This document shows positions 23,630 to 35,060 of a stretch of 64,000 nucleotides of DNA, in pieces. The notes beneath the pieces are model-generated. The model did no database searches, was not told where the DNA came from, and saw only the letters and a list, made by a program, of their open reading frames with translations. Made by a program: the position numbers and the translations under genes. How positions within the stretch are numbered: the first letter of the stretch is position 1; each line of letters opens with the position of its first letter. This DNA is from Rheum nobile (Eukaryota; Streptophyta; Magnoliopsida; Caryophyllales; Polygonaceae), in NCBI GenBank assembly GCA_027886185.1, contig WOAB01000563.1, positions 434,001-498,000 of the forward strand, in the 5' to 3' direction.

Positions 23630-23879
23630 AGGTTTTCCATGCACAAAGCGGACCGATACAGGAGGTGATTCGATGTCGTTCGGAGATGATATCAAATGAT
23701 TCAAGAGGCGGGTTTAAGTAACTTGAGCATGACGAAGACGATGGTGTGGTCAGATTTTGAATTTAATGAATCAATAGGTGTTTTTCTTGGGGTTGAACAA
23801 GGCTTGGTGGTGATGTATATAGGCGATGAACAAGGTACTTTAAAACTTAAGAGCATTATGTACTTTATCAGATCACATG
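23630..23879 (+). repeat. Inverted-repeat family, M3 and first part of A4, split by Tekay
   Basis: Module M3 (to about 23815), then the start of module A4. The A4 sequence breaks at ACATG (23875-23879), the target duplication of the Tekay element, and resumes at 34886. Confidence 0.65.
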
Positions 23880-26287
23880 TGTAACACCCCCAAAACTTAA
23901 CCCTTTTGGAAAGGTATTACCGTCAGTGACCCAAGTGTTCCTTACCGAGATCACCCAAGGCTTTACCAAATCAATACAATTTATGAAATGCAATTGATAC
24001 ACAAAGATCAAGCATTAAATTCCAAAACATAACATTGTCAAGGAAAATAAGAGTTACGGGATTACAACCCAATCCCGAATAGGTCAAAACATAGTTTAAA
24101 CCAAACACAGCGGAAGACTAAGAAAGCACATTACAAACGGAGTTATTGTCCAAAGGATCATAACCTGATTAAAGAAATAATTAAAACATTCAAAAACCAC
24201 CGCCGACTCCATAGTCCTTCTAATATTCTGAGCTACTTCTTAACTGATGTGCCGAATCGAACGGATGACACCAGCCAACCATGCAAGGGAAAATATTGGT
24301 TGGTTAGTCTAAATGAATAGACTAGCAAGGGTATAAAGTAGACTGGTTCGAAGTAGTCATATTAGGTTAGACTCACCGCTTCTCGGATAATAACCGATAA
24401 CGGTAGTCAACCATCATATTCCTACTGGAATAAACAAGAGGTATGCACAAGAGAAGATTCTGGAAGACTGAATCTTCACAGAAATCGACTTGAAAGAAGA
24501 CTCCAACGGAAATGAGTCTTTAAGGAAGAAAATGACAAATCTGGAATATTACAGAATCATTCAACAATGATTTAAAACTGATTGAGATGCTTCGGTTCAC
24601 GACCAACCTCATCGCCTATAGCGAATCCAGATTGGAAAGAGAACGTACTACATTCAAGTCAAGACGAGTTTTCCTAGCTGCACTGAACTTAGCTGCACTA
24701 CTCGCCCAAGGTGTATTAATTATGTGCGTCAAGGTAGCACTTATCTGATTTATGTTTCAAAAACACACATCACGTTATAGACTTTTACATGTGTACCCCA
24801 CCAATGGGACGACACATCTTAGTATACGTTTCGTCGAGAGTGACGTATACCGAAAGGTTTGTGACACCAGCTAAGTGTCCTGTCTCTACACACATGTGTA
24901 AGAGACCGATCATGATCTTAGAATAGTACCAGATGGGGACGAGCAACCCCGATACCAGATTATAAAGAAACGACTGGACAGAGTCCGAGTAACGTTCTTA
25001 TTTAACAGTGCTAACTAAACAGTTACAGCACCACAACATTTACAGGATAAATCCACATAAAGGCCCGAAAGGCGATCACAGATAATAGCGTTGTTCTAAC
25101 AGATATACAATCTATTATATGATTTTCAAAATAGTTTATCAAAACCGTTTCCAGACAAACAGAATATTCATTCCAAATTAATTACTCAGATAAACTACTG
25201 ATAATTAATGTAAATATGGAACGAAAGAGCAAGAGCGAACCGCCACTTGCCTTACTCCGCAGAATAGTCTAAAGACGTCACTGGATTCCGGGCTCGACAC
25301 GGTATAGTTCTGACAGCACAACAACCTTCGAGTCGACCCATAAAAGGAACCCTAAGTTAGATCCGACATAAACAATACGAATCTAAACACGGCGAAAGAA
25401 CACGAAAGGAACGACGCCACGACGACAACCGACCAAGCCAAAGCCACAAAGGCGTTCTGGGCACTGGCGGCGGTCGCCGTTCTTGGCGGCGGTCGCCGTA
25501 TTCATCACGGCAGTCGCCGTGAAGAACACGGCCGACTGAAACGAGAGAAAACTCACCCCAAAACACGAGCGGTTCGGCCTCCTTTGACTTGCTTTGGCTT
25601 CTAACCTCCAAGGCTAAACAAAAGCTTCACAAAGGCACTCTGGAAACACACCACGACACCTCCGGCGAGCACAAGAAAACCGACGAAAACACAACTCACT
25701 TTGAGGGAGAGTTTTGGCAGCGATTCGGGGTTGTAGATGACCCAAAACCCATGCCCAAGCTCGTCTATTTATAGGCAAACTCCAAGGAGTGATCTGCAAA
25801 CCCTCAGACGCGGCAAACGACGCAACGGCGCGCCTCGAACGACGCCGGCGACCGGCGGGCAATGCCCACTGGACAATCACGGTGGTCGCCGTAATTTTGC
25901 CTGCGGCGGGCACGCGGCGGTCGCCGTAAATGCGGCGGTCGCCGTCGTTAGGCCTGTCGCGGCCAGCTAGAAGCTGACACGCTGACATCTCGGGCCCAAC
26001 CACGGCGGTCGCCGTTTCTGAACGGCGGTCGCCGTTTCCCCCTTTTCCCGCCCATTCGGCTTTGAACGAGCTTGACGATAAACCGGGATAAAAATTATCG
26101 TACGCGAACGACAATTTAAAATTCAAGGCACCTTGTCTGTATATTATTTCACTGAGAAAAATATTACAGATATAGAGCACATTACAGAATGTCTCAAGCT
26201 ACCTGAATTAAATCCGACCTACACAACGGGTACTCGGGAAAATTCCATAATTCCCAAAATAACCTTACAAAAATACGGGGTATCACA
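23880..26287 (-). repeat. 3' LTR of complete Tekay element, 2408 bp
   Basis: On the minus strand it begins TGTGATACCCCG and ends GGGTGTTACA. The TATA box is TATAAATA (25773-25766). Upstream of it (25870-26035) and just downstream (25460-25530) are copies of the GC-rich inverted word GGCGGTCGCCGT. The conserved Tekay LTR block is at 24244-24289. Confidence 0.93.
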
Positions 26288-26328
26288 TCTCCTCTCCTCT
26301 CCCTTACAAGAAGTTTCAACCCCGAAAC

Positions 26329-29300
26329 TTAGGTCGAGAATAACTCGGGAAAATGCCTGAGCATATCTGACTCGGTTTCCCACGTCTCCCAAGTAACTTC
26401 TTCGGTCCCTGACTTGGACCACAGCACTCGTACCAAAGGTACGATCTTGTTGCGCAAATGCTTCTCCCGACGCTCCAAAATGCGCACGGGCAACTCTTCG
26501 TAAGTACCATTAGCTTGAATCTCGATGTCTTCGTAGCTAAGTACATGAGACTCATCTGGTACATACTTTCTGAGTAAAGACACGTGGAACACGTTATGCA
26601 CCGGGTGAGCCGATGGTGACAACGCCAAACGGTACGCTAGAGATCCCACTCTATCCAGTATCTCGAATGGTCCCACGTAGCGAGGGTTAAGCTTCCCACG
26701 CTTACCAAATCTGAAAACTCCTTTGGATGGTGATACCTTGACAAAAACCTTGTCACCGACCTCGAACTCGACAGTCCTGCGCTTCCGATCTGCGTAGGAC
26801 TTCTGTCGACTCTGAGCGGTCAACATTCTTTGTCTAATCAAAGCAATGTCTGAAGCCGTCCTTTCGACCAACTCTGGTCCAAGCAGAATTTTGTCGGCAT
26901 TATCGTCCCAACAAATCGGAGATCTGCATCTGCGACCATACAAAGCTTCAAACGGAGCCATCTTGATTGTAGCATGCCAGCTATTGTTGTACGTGAACTC
27001 AATTAGACTCAAGCTGTCCTCCCAGCTAGTCGGACGATCGAGCACACAAGCTCTAAGCATATCCTCTAGAGTCTGGATGGTCCTTTCAGACTGGCCATCT
27101 GTCTGAGGATGAAACGCTGTACTGAACCTCAACTCGGTCCTCATAGCCTTATGAAGTTCCTTCCAGAATCTTGACATGAAACGGCCATCTCGGTCCGATA
27201 CAATGGTCTTAGGAATGCCATGTAAGCGGACAATCTCCTTCTGGTAAACTTCGGCTAGCTTCTGGGTTTCCCGTGTGGTCTTGATGGCTATGAAATGAGC
27301 ACTCTTCGTAAGCCTATCCACAATTACCCAGATAGCATCTCTCTGACTTCGAGTCTTGGGTAGCCCAGTGACGAAGTCCATGGAAATGTCCTCCCATTTC
27401 CATTCTGGCACGGGGAGAGGTAGCATCTCACCACCTGGTTTGCGGTGTTCGATCTTGACTTTTTGGCAAGTTAAGCACTTTGCCACAAAGTCTGCTACGT
27501 CCCACTTCATGTTTGGCCACCAAAACTTCTTCCTGAGATCCTTGTACATCTTGCTAGAGCCAGGATGCATAGAATAAGCAGATGAATGAGCTTCTCTCAT
27601 CACCAACTGACGAAGACCTTCTATGTTAGGCACACAGATCCGATCTTGAAACCAAAGTGATCCATCATCCTGAACCACAAAACTGGGAGCTTTCCCATCC
27701 ATCACTTCACTGCTTAACTTTACCAAGATGATGTCATCGACTTGCTTTTCTTTGATTTGATCCAACAGTGTAGCCTGAATTTCCATCATACTCAGGTACC
27801 CTCTACGCTGGTCATACAAGACTTCAATGTCGCATGACTCTTGGTTTAGCTTGGTCTGAGCAGTAAGCAACGCAACCACAGTCTCGTGCGTTGTCTTCCG
27901 GCTTAGCGCATCAGCTACTACATTAGCCTTGTCCGGATGATACAACAACTCCATGTCGTAGTCCTTGAGCAACTCTAGCCAGCGGCGTTGTCTCATATTT
28001 AACTCCTTCTGAGTAAATATATACTTGAGACTTTTGTGGTCAGTAAAGACTTGGCATCTTATACCATAGAGGTAATGCCTCCAAATCTTCAGCGCAAAGA
28101 CAACCGCTGCTAACTCAAGATCATGGGTCGGATAGTTTTCTTCGTAAGTCTTGAGTTGTCTAGATGCGTAAGAAATGACTCTGCCCCTTTGCATCAAAAC
28201 ACCACCAAGGGCACACTTGGAAGCATCACTATAGACCACATAATCGTCATTCCCCTCTGGGAGTGCTAACACGGGTGCCGAGGTCAACCGTCGCTTCAAC
28301 TCCTGGAAACTGACCTCGCATTTGTCATTTTAGACAAACTTCTTGTGGACCTTGCGGAGTAGATTGGTCATAGGTAGAGCGATCTTTAAAAATCATTCTA
28401 CAAACCTTCTATAATACCCGGCAAGTCCAAGAAAACTGCGCACCTCTTTTACGTCCCGAGGCTGTGTCCACTTAGCCACAGCTTCAATCTTTTGGGGATC
28501 AACCATAACCCCATTTTTATTGATCACGTGGCCTAAGAAAGCCACTTCCTTCATCCAGAATTTACATTTAGACAATTTAGCATAAAGCTGATGTTGTCTA
28601 AGGATCGACAAGGAAATCCGTAGATGTTCCTCGTGGACTTCTTCATTCGGAGAATAGATCAAGATGTCGTCTATGAAGACCACCACGAACTTATCCAAGT
28701 ACTGGTGAAAACATCGGTTCATCAAGTCCATAAAGACAGCTGGAGCATTTGTAAGCCCAAAAGGCATCACTACGAACTCGTAATGACCATATCTGGTCCT
28801 AAACGCAGTTCTAGGAATGTCCTGTTCCCGAATCCTGAGTTGATGATATCCAGATCTTAAGTCGATTTTGGAGAAAACCTTTGCTCCCTGCAATTGGCCC
28901 AACAAGTCATCAATCCTAGGCAAAGGATACTTGTTCTTGATCGTCACCTTATTCAACTCTCGGTAGTCGATACAAAGTCGGAACGATCCGTCCTTCTTTT
29001 TGACGAATAATACCGGAGCACCCCACGGCGATGCACTTGGCCTGACATAACCTTTGTCAAGAAGATCTTCAAGTTGATTCTTCAACTCTTGCATCTCAAT
29101 TGGAGTCATCCGATACGGGGATTTGGAAATCGGTGTCGTACCAGGCTCGAGATCAATTGAAAACTCTACGTCACGATTTGGGGGTAATCCTGGAATTTCT
29201 TCCGGAAAGACATCCCGAAAATTCCCTAACTACAGGAATATCAAGAACCTCAGGTTCATCCTTCTCAGGCGAATCCAAGTAGCAAAGGTACCCGACACAT

Positions 29301-31051
29301 CCTTGTCGTAGTAGCTTAAACGCAGCTATTGCATTGATCAGCTTGTCGTTATCAGCGTCATTTCGGCCTTTGAACTTGCACACGAATTGGCCCCCGGATG
29401 ACACCGTCACCGTTCTTGAACTGAAGTTGATCACCGCCTTGTGACGCGTCAGCCAATCCATACCGAGAATAATGTCGTATGGAGCCATGGCTATGCAGAT
29501 TAAATCTGCCTCGAATTCCTTACCCTGAATGGTAATCGGAAAGTCGGACAAATGCTTGGTTCCCACCAAACGTTCTCCATTAGGAAGATTAACGACGAAA
29601 GGGTCGCACGAATCATTGCACACTAAGTCTAACTTGCTAACACAGCTATCCGAAATAAAGGAATGCGTAGCACCAGAATCAAACAGAATGCACACTGAAG
29701 TAGAGTGAAGGTATAGAGTACCTTGAGCAATCGGAGCATTGGGTCCATCTGCCTCACGCATCTCGTACAAGCGTTGGCCCTGACTTCCAGAAACAGTTGG
29801 GGCCTTTCCCTTGTTCTGAGCAGTCGTCTGCACTGAAGGGCTAGGAGTCTCGGCAGGCTTAAACCTAGGTCGGTTGCTCTGATGAACTGACCCTTGATGC
29901 GACTCTACTCCCTTCTGCTTCCCCTGCTTGCAGAACTTTTGCAGATAACCATCACGTCCACACCCAAAGCATGGCCTCCTCTCCTTCCGACACTCAGTGC
30001 TCTTGTGCCCAGCAGTACCGCAGTTATAACACTGAACTGAACTCCTGGTATGCCCTGACTGCTGAGTCGATCCCCCTTGCGGCATCTCCGTCTTAGCTCG
30101 GCCGGACTTGGCGAAGTTAGACGGTGGCGCAGGACGCTTAAAACCACCTCCCTAGTTCTGATTCTACATCGACTTCTGTCGGTTGCGCCTCTTGGTCGAC
30201 TCCTCGAGAGTTACCTCCAGCTTATAGGCACAATCCACATACTGCTCCAAGGTAGAGCATGTGTGGTGCACCATTAATGGCTTGATATCCGGGTTCATCC
30301 ACTCGTGGAAGTACCAGATCTTTTGAGCCTCGCTGGTGATCTCGGCAGTGGCGTACTGTAGAAGATGGTTGAACTTAGATGACAACTCGGTCACTCTCAG
30401 ACCATCAGTCTGAGGGTACAAGAACTCTTTATGCTTCTCCTCTCTCATAGCGCGAGAGAAAAAGCGATCAACCATCTTGGTCTTGAACATCGACCAAGTC
30501 AACACTGGGCTCTCAGCCAAACCAGTGCTCTCCCACCACTCGCTAGCCTCCTCCTTCAGCTGAAGAGAAGCGATATGGACCTTCTCGGCCTCCGTACACT
30601 CCACGTTCCTGAACAATCTCTCCATATGGGAGAACCAATGAGTCACTGCTACTGGCTCCCCTTTCCCGTTATAGCAGTCGGGTCTCATGGAAGTAATGGT
30701 CTTAAGAGCGCGACCATAGCTGTCCCTTGTCCTAACGGCAGTCTCCTGAATCACAGGGTTTCTGGGTTCCACAACATCAGGAACCGCTGCGTGAATAGGC
30801 ACTTCTTGTGCTTGAGGCGCACTTGGTCTCAAGACATCTGTAATAGCCTATATCACGATCCCTCGGATCGCCTCAACAGCTGCGGCGTCAAATAGCGTCG
30901 GCGCCTGGGTCTGATCCTGACCTTCACGCCTCTGCTGGACGCGAGACTCAGACTCGTGTTCATCCTGAACACCTCTTCCTGCTGGTCTGGGGTTTTGGCT
31001 AGTCCCAACACCGGCTCGAGTCGAGTTTCTCGTGCTTCTTGGGTTCACCAT
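26329..31051 (-). pseudogene. Tekay gag-pol polyprotein, disrupted
   Basis: ATG at 31051-31049 (MVNPRS). Domains match the left copy: gag, CCHC knuckle CYNCGTAGHKSTEC, second knuckle with His replaced by Tyr, protease LFDSGATHSFIS, reverse transcriptase FIDD, RNase H, integrase, chromodomain. Breaks: TAG at 30848, 30164 and 30152 (each Gln in the other copy), a one-base insertion near 29215, TGA at 28393 (Gly in the other copy) and TAA at 28330 (Trp in the other copy). The last 656 codons (28299-26329), covering RNase H, integrase and chromodomain, are open. The chromodomain has a three-residue duplication (WETWET). Such chromodomains steer integration to marked chromatin. Confidence 0.92.
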
Positions 31052-31202
31052 CTGTTTACCGATCCAATTCCAAGCATTCAATACATTAATATTATGCAAC
31101 ATACTTATGCAATATATCAATGTACATAAATCACTCAGAATAGATCAACTTGGCATTTTATAGATGAACCTTCGAATTCTTACACAAGTTACACATAAGT
31201 TT

Positions 31203-31237
31203 ATCATTCGAGCGTTAGGACAACATTGCTCGAAGAT
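31203..31237 (-). other. Conserved leader hairpin between ORF0 and gag
   Basis: Minus-strand arms ATCTTCGAGC (31237-31228) and GCTCGAATGAT (31213-31203) form a 10-bp stem with one bulged base and a 14-nt loop, about 150 bp before gag. It corresponds to 4950-4984 with a compensatory T:A for C:G change. Confidence 0.65.
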
Positions 31238-31340
31238 ATAAGTGTTTCTCAAAGTACTTGCCGCAATACTGAAATATTACACAAAGTACAACTTGGAATA
31301 CTAAGAAACGAACTACTACGATAGGCAACGCCATTCCTCC

Positions 31341-32267
31341 TCAAGGCGTTCCAAAATGTCTCTCATACGACTGGCTACTCGTGCATGGTCTCTTCGGGCT
31401 AGGCTCACCATCGAGCTCTGGCGATGGGTTTCGCACCCTGCTTGACCTTGAAGCACATAGTCCTAGCTCAGCCATAGAAAAGTATGGGTCGTCCATGACT
31501 GATCCTCCTATTCCAGCCCTCCTCTGAGTACTGGCGATCAGCTCATCCCTCTGACGCTGTTGTTCTGCGGAGATTACCTCGCTCTGGCGGAGAATCTCCT
31601 GCAGCTCGGTTTCCGACCTCCATCTCCTTGGAGTAGGGATAGGCTGAGATTCCCTGTCACTTCTCCCAATACCGTACTCGATATACAGTGCCTCCCAATC
31701 AGCTTCTGACATGGGTGCGTACTCTGGCACTGGTGACAATCCTGTACCGGGCTCCTGATTCTGTCCTCCAAGGTCCAACTCTGGATCCTCTTCTGGATCA
31801 TCCTCTATGGGATCCTCATCCTCGGGATCATCCTCGATGGGATCCTCATCCTCGGGATCATCCTCGATGGGATCCTCATCCTCGGAATCATCCTCGATCA
31901 TATCCTCGTCCTCGACAGGATCTTGCTCAAGCATCTCCTCTTCCTCCTCCTCGTACTCGATCTCCTCGGGAATTGGTCCCAGTAGAAAGTCGTCCTGGTA
32001 AACCCCTTGTTCATACCTTGACAACTCGTCTTCCTGCTCCCATTCCTGTACTCCCTCCACCCTTGGTGGCGGCACAGGTGCAGGTCTAGGGACCATAGCA
32101 TTCCTGGCTACAAGGACAACTGACTCGGGGAGAACGTGTTTGACGTCTTCGGGTGGGCTACTCGGGCCTCCAAACTCGAAACATCGCTGAGGTAACGGAA
32201 AATCTAGCCTCGGCTGATCCGACTTGGCGTCTTCCGACCCCCTACCAATAGAAAAGCAGACACCCAT
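31341..32267 (-). CDS. Tekay leader ORF0, acidic protein of 308 residues, function unknown
   Basis: The ATG at 32267-32265 has a strong context (AGGATGG), although the frame is open for 16 more codons upstream. The N-terminus MGVCFSIGRG fits an N-myristoylation signal (Gly2, Ser6) with a Cys4 that could be palmitoylated, as in many plant membrane-anchored proteins. A Pro-rich part follows, then a very acidic segment near residues 110-155 built from 10-residue repeats DEDPIEDDPE (30-bp tandem DNA repeat). Next comes a Gln/Glu/Arg-rich helical part, and the end is PSPKRPC, a possible nuclear signal. The C-terminus is conserved in the other Tekay copy (4785-4865). It sits between primer site and gag and is open although gag-pol is broken. 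I know no named family. Confidence 0.65.
   Translation of the reverse strand: MGVCFSIGRGSEDAKSDQPRLDFPLPQRCFEFGGPSSPPEDVKHVLPESVVLVARNAMVPRPAPVPPPRVEGVQEWEQEDELSRYEQGVYQDDFLLGPIPEEIEYEEEEEEMLEQDPVEDEDMIEDDSEDEDPIEDDPEDEDPIEDDPEDEDPIEDDPEEDPELDLGGQNQEPGTGLSPVPEYAPMSEADWEALYIEYGIGRSDRESQPIPTPRRWRSETELQEILRQSEVISAEQQRQRDELIASTQRRAGIGGSVMDDPYFSMAELGLCASRSSRVRNPSPELDGEPSPKRPCTSSQSYERHFGTP
31808..31900. repeat. 30-bp tandem repeat inside ORF0
   Basis: Three near-exact copies, with partial copies on both sides; in the ORF0 frame they encode alternating Asp/Glu and Pro-Ile. The period is a multiple of three, so copy-number change keeps the frame open. Confidence 0.85.
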
Positions 32268-32461
32268 CCTATCGAACAATAAGGAAGGAATTAGTCTTTT
32301 TAGACATAGAAGCAAGCTTACTATATCAGACTATAAAGAAGACATGACTATGAATGGTGTTTTTAAATTCTTTTCAGAATGAAAATTCAGAGCCCTCTTT
32401 AAAGCATTTTCAAAAACGGATAATTGATTTATAAAATCTCAAACCCGTTTTAAAACTTTTA

Positions 32462-32473
32462 GCTCTGATACCA
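32462..32473 (-). other. Primer binding site, initiator tRNA-Met
   Basis: The minus strand reads TGGTATCAGAGC four bases after the LTR end, the classical plant initiator-Met primer site. Confidence 0.93.
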
Positions 32474-32477
32474 CAAC

Positions 32478-34885
32478 TGTAACACCCCTAAAACTTAACC
32501 CTTTTGGAAAGGTATTACCGCCAGTGACCCCAGTGTTCCTTACCGAGATCACCCAAGGCTTTACCAAATCAATACAATTTATGAAATGCAATTGATACAC
32601 AAAGATCAAGCATTAAATTCCAAAACATAACATTGTCAAGGAAAATAAGAGTTACGGGATTACAACCCAATCCCGAATATGTCAAAACATAGTTTAAACC
32701 AAACACAGCGAAAGACTAAGAAAGCACATTACAAACGGAGTTATTGTCCAAAGGATCATAACCTGATTAAAGAAATAATTAAAACATTCAAAAACCACCG
32801 CCGACTCCATAGTCCTTCTAATCTTCTGAGCTACTTCTTAACTGATGTGTCGAATCGAACGGATGACACCAGCCAACCATGCAAGGGAAAATATTGGTTG
32901 GTTAGTCGAAATGAATAGACTAGCAAGGGTATAAAGCAGACTGGTTCGAAGTAGTCATATTAGGTTAGACTCACCGCTTCTCGGATAATAACCGATAACG
33001 GTAGTCAACCATCATATTCCTACTGGAATAAACAAGAGGTATGCACAAGAGAAGATTCTGGAAGACTGAATCTTCACAGAAATCGACTTGAAAGAAGACT
33101 CCAACGGAAATGAGTCTTTAAGGAAGAAAATGACAAATCTGAAATATTACAGAATCATTCAACAATGATTTAAAACTGACTGAGATGCTTCGGTTCACGA
33201 CCAACCTCATCGCCTACAGCGAATCCAGATTGGAAAGAGAACGTACTACATTCAAGTCAAGACGAGTTTTCCTAGATGCACTGAACTTAGCTGCACTACT
33301 CGCCCAAGGTGTATTAATTATGTGCGTCAAGGTAGCACTTATCTGATTTATGTTTCAAAAACACACATCACGTTATAGACTTTTACATGTGTACCCCACC
33401 AATGGGACGACACATCTTAGTATACGTTTCGTCGAGAGTGACGTATACCGAAAGGTTTGTGACACCAGCTAAGTGTCATGTCTCTACACACATGTGTAAG
33501 AGACCGATCATGATCTTAGAATAGTACCAGATGGGGACGAGCCACCCCGATACCAGATTATAAAGAAACGACTGGACAGAGTCCGAGTAACGTTCCTATT
33601 TAACAGTGCTAACTAAACAGTTACAGCACCACAACATTTACAGGATAAATCCACATAAAGGCCCGAAAGGCGATCACAGATAATAGCGTTGTTCTAACAG
33701 ATATACAACCTATTATATGATTTTCAAAACAGTTTATCAAAACCGTTTCCAGACAAACAGAATATTCATTCCAAATTAATTACTCAGATAAACTACTGAT
33801 AATTAATGTAAATATGGAACGAAAGAGCAAGAGCGAACCGCCACTTGCCTTACTCCGCAGAATAGTCTAAAGACGTCACTGGATTCCGGGCTCGACACGG
33901 TATAGTTCTGACAGCACAACAACCTTCGAGTCGATCCATAAAAGGAACTCTAAGTTAGATCTGACATAAACAGTACGAATCTAAACACGGCGAAAGAACA
34001 CGAAAGGAAAGACGCCACGGCGACAACCGACCAAGCCAAAGCCACGAAGGCGTTCTGGGCACTGGCGGCGGTCGCCGTTCTTGGCGGCGGTCGCCGTATT
34101 CATCACGGCGGTCGCCGTGAAGAACACGGCCGACTGAAACGAGAGAAAACTCATCCCAAAACACGAGCGGTTCAGCCTCCTTCGACTTGCTTTGGCTTCT
34201 AACCTCCAAGGCTAACCAAAAGCTTCACAAAGGCACTCTGGAAACACACCACGACACCTCCGGCGAGCACAAGAAAACCGACGAAAACACAACTCACTTT
34301 GAGGGAGAGTTTTGTCAGCGATTCGGGGTTGTAGATGACCCAAAACCCATGCCCAAGCTCGTCTATTTATAGGCAAACCCCAATGAGTGATCTGCAAACC
34401 CTCAGACACGGCAAAAGACGCAACGGCGCGCCTCGAACGACGCCGGCGACCGGCGGGCAATGCCCACTGGACAATCACGGCGGTCGCCGTAATTTTGCCT
34501 GCGGCGGGCACGCGACGGTCGCCGTAAATGCGGCGGTCGCCGTCGTTAGGCCTGTCGCGGCCAGCTAGAAGCTGACACGCTGACATCTCGGTCCCAACCA
34601 CGGCGGTCGCCATTTCTGAATGGCGGTCGCCGTTTCCCCCTTTTCCCACCCATTCGGCTTTGAACGAGCTTGACGATAAACCGGGATAAAAATTATCGTA
34701 CGCGAACGACAATTTAAAATTCAAGGCACCTTGTCTGTATATTATTTCACTGAGAAAAATATTACAGATATAGAGCACATTACAGAATGTCTCAAGCTAC
34801 CTGAATTAAATCCGACGTACACAACGGGTACTCGGGAAAATTCCATAATTCCCAAAATAACCTTACAAAAATACGGGGTATCACA
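32478..34885 (-). repeat. 5' LTR of complete Tekay element, 2408 bp
   Basis: It equals the other LTR in length. The TATA word is at 34371-34364 on the minus strand. Eight copies of the near-palindrome GGCGGTCGCCGT (some with one change) sit at 34060-34130 and 34475-34640, on both sides of the TATA box. Confidence 0.93.
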
Positions 34886-35060
34886 ACATGTGTACGAAGT
34901 CAAGTCACATTTATACGAAGTCAGGTCAATGTTTTGTTATATCACAAATTTCAAATGTTAGCCGATTTTAAATTTCAGAACAATATTGATTTTATCAGGC
35001 CACATTTGTACGTAGTCAGGTCATTACTTTGTTATATTAACTTGAAATTTTAATATTGTT
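34886..35060 (+). repeat. Inverted-repeat family, remainder of A4
   Basis: It continues module A after the Tekay insertion (TACGAAGTCAGGTCAATG, then CACATTTGTACG and GTCAGGTCATTAC). Confidence 0.62.

Larger units (their letters stand above)
23880..34885 (-). mobile_element. Complete Tekay chromovirus, 11,006 bp, target duplication ACATG
   Basis: Minus-strand element with two 2408-bp LTRs (23880-26287 and 32478-34885), differing at roughly 40-45 positions by eye (under 2%). ACATG flanks both sides (23875-23879, 34886-34890). From right to left: 5' LTR, initiator-Met primer site, leader ORF0, hairpin, gag-pol with chromodomain, purine tract (26305-26288), 3' LTR. It inserted into repeat module A4 inside the MULE. 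gag-pol is disabled by several stops and one frameshift, but ORF0 is open. All structural signals are present, so it might still move with help in trans (inference). Confidence 0.95.

Noticed and set aside
25614..26180. 188-codon minus-strand ORF in the Tekay LTR (copy at 34212-34778)
   Set aside because: Arg/Ala-rich translation of the GGCGGTCGCCGT repeats, duplicated only because it is in both LTRs; no start context or domain.
31688..32089. Plus-strand Pro/Asp/His-rich ORF opposite ORF0
   Set aside because: Antisense shadow of the 30-bp acidic repeat of ORF0; no element context on that strand.
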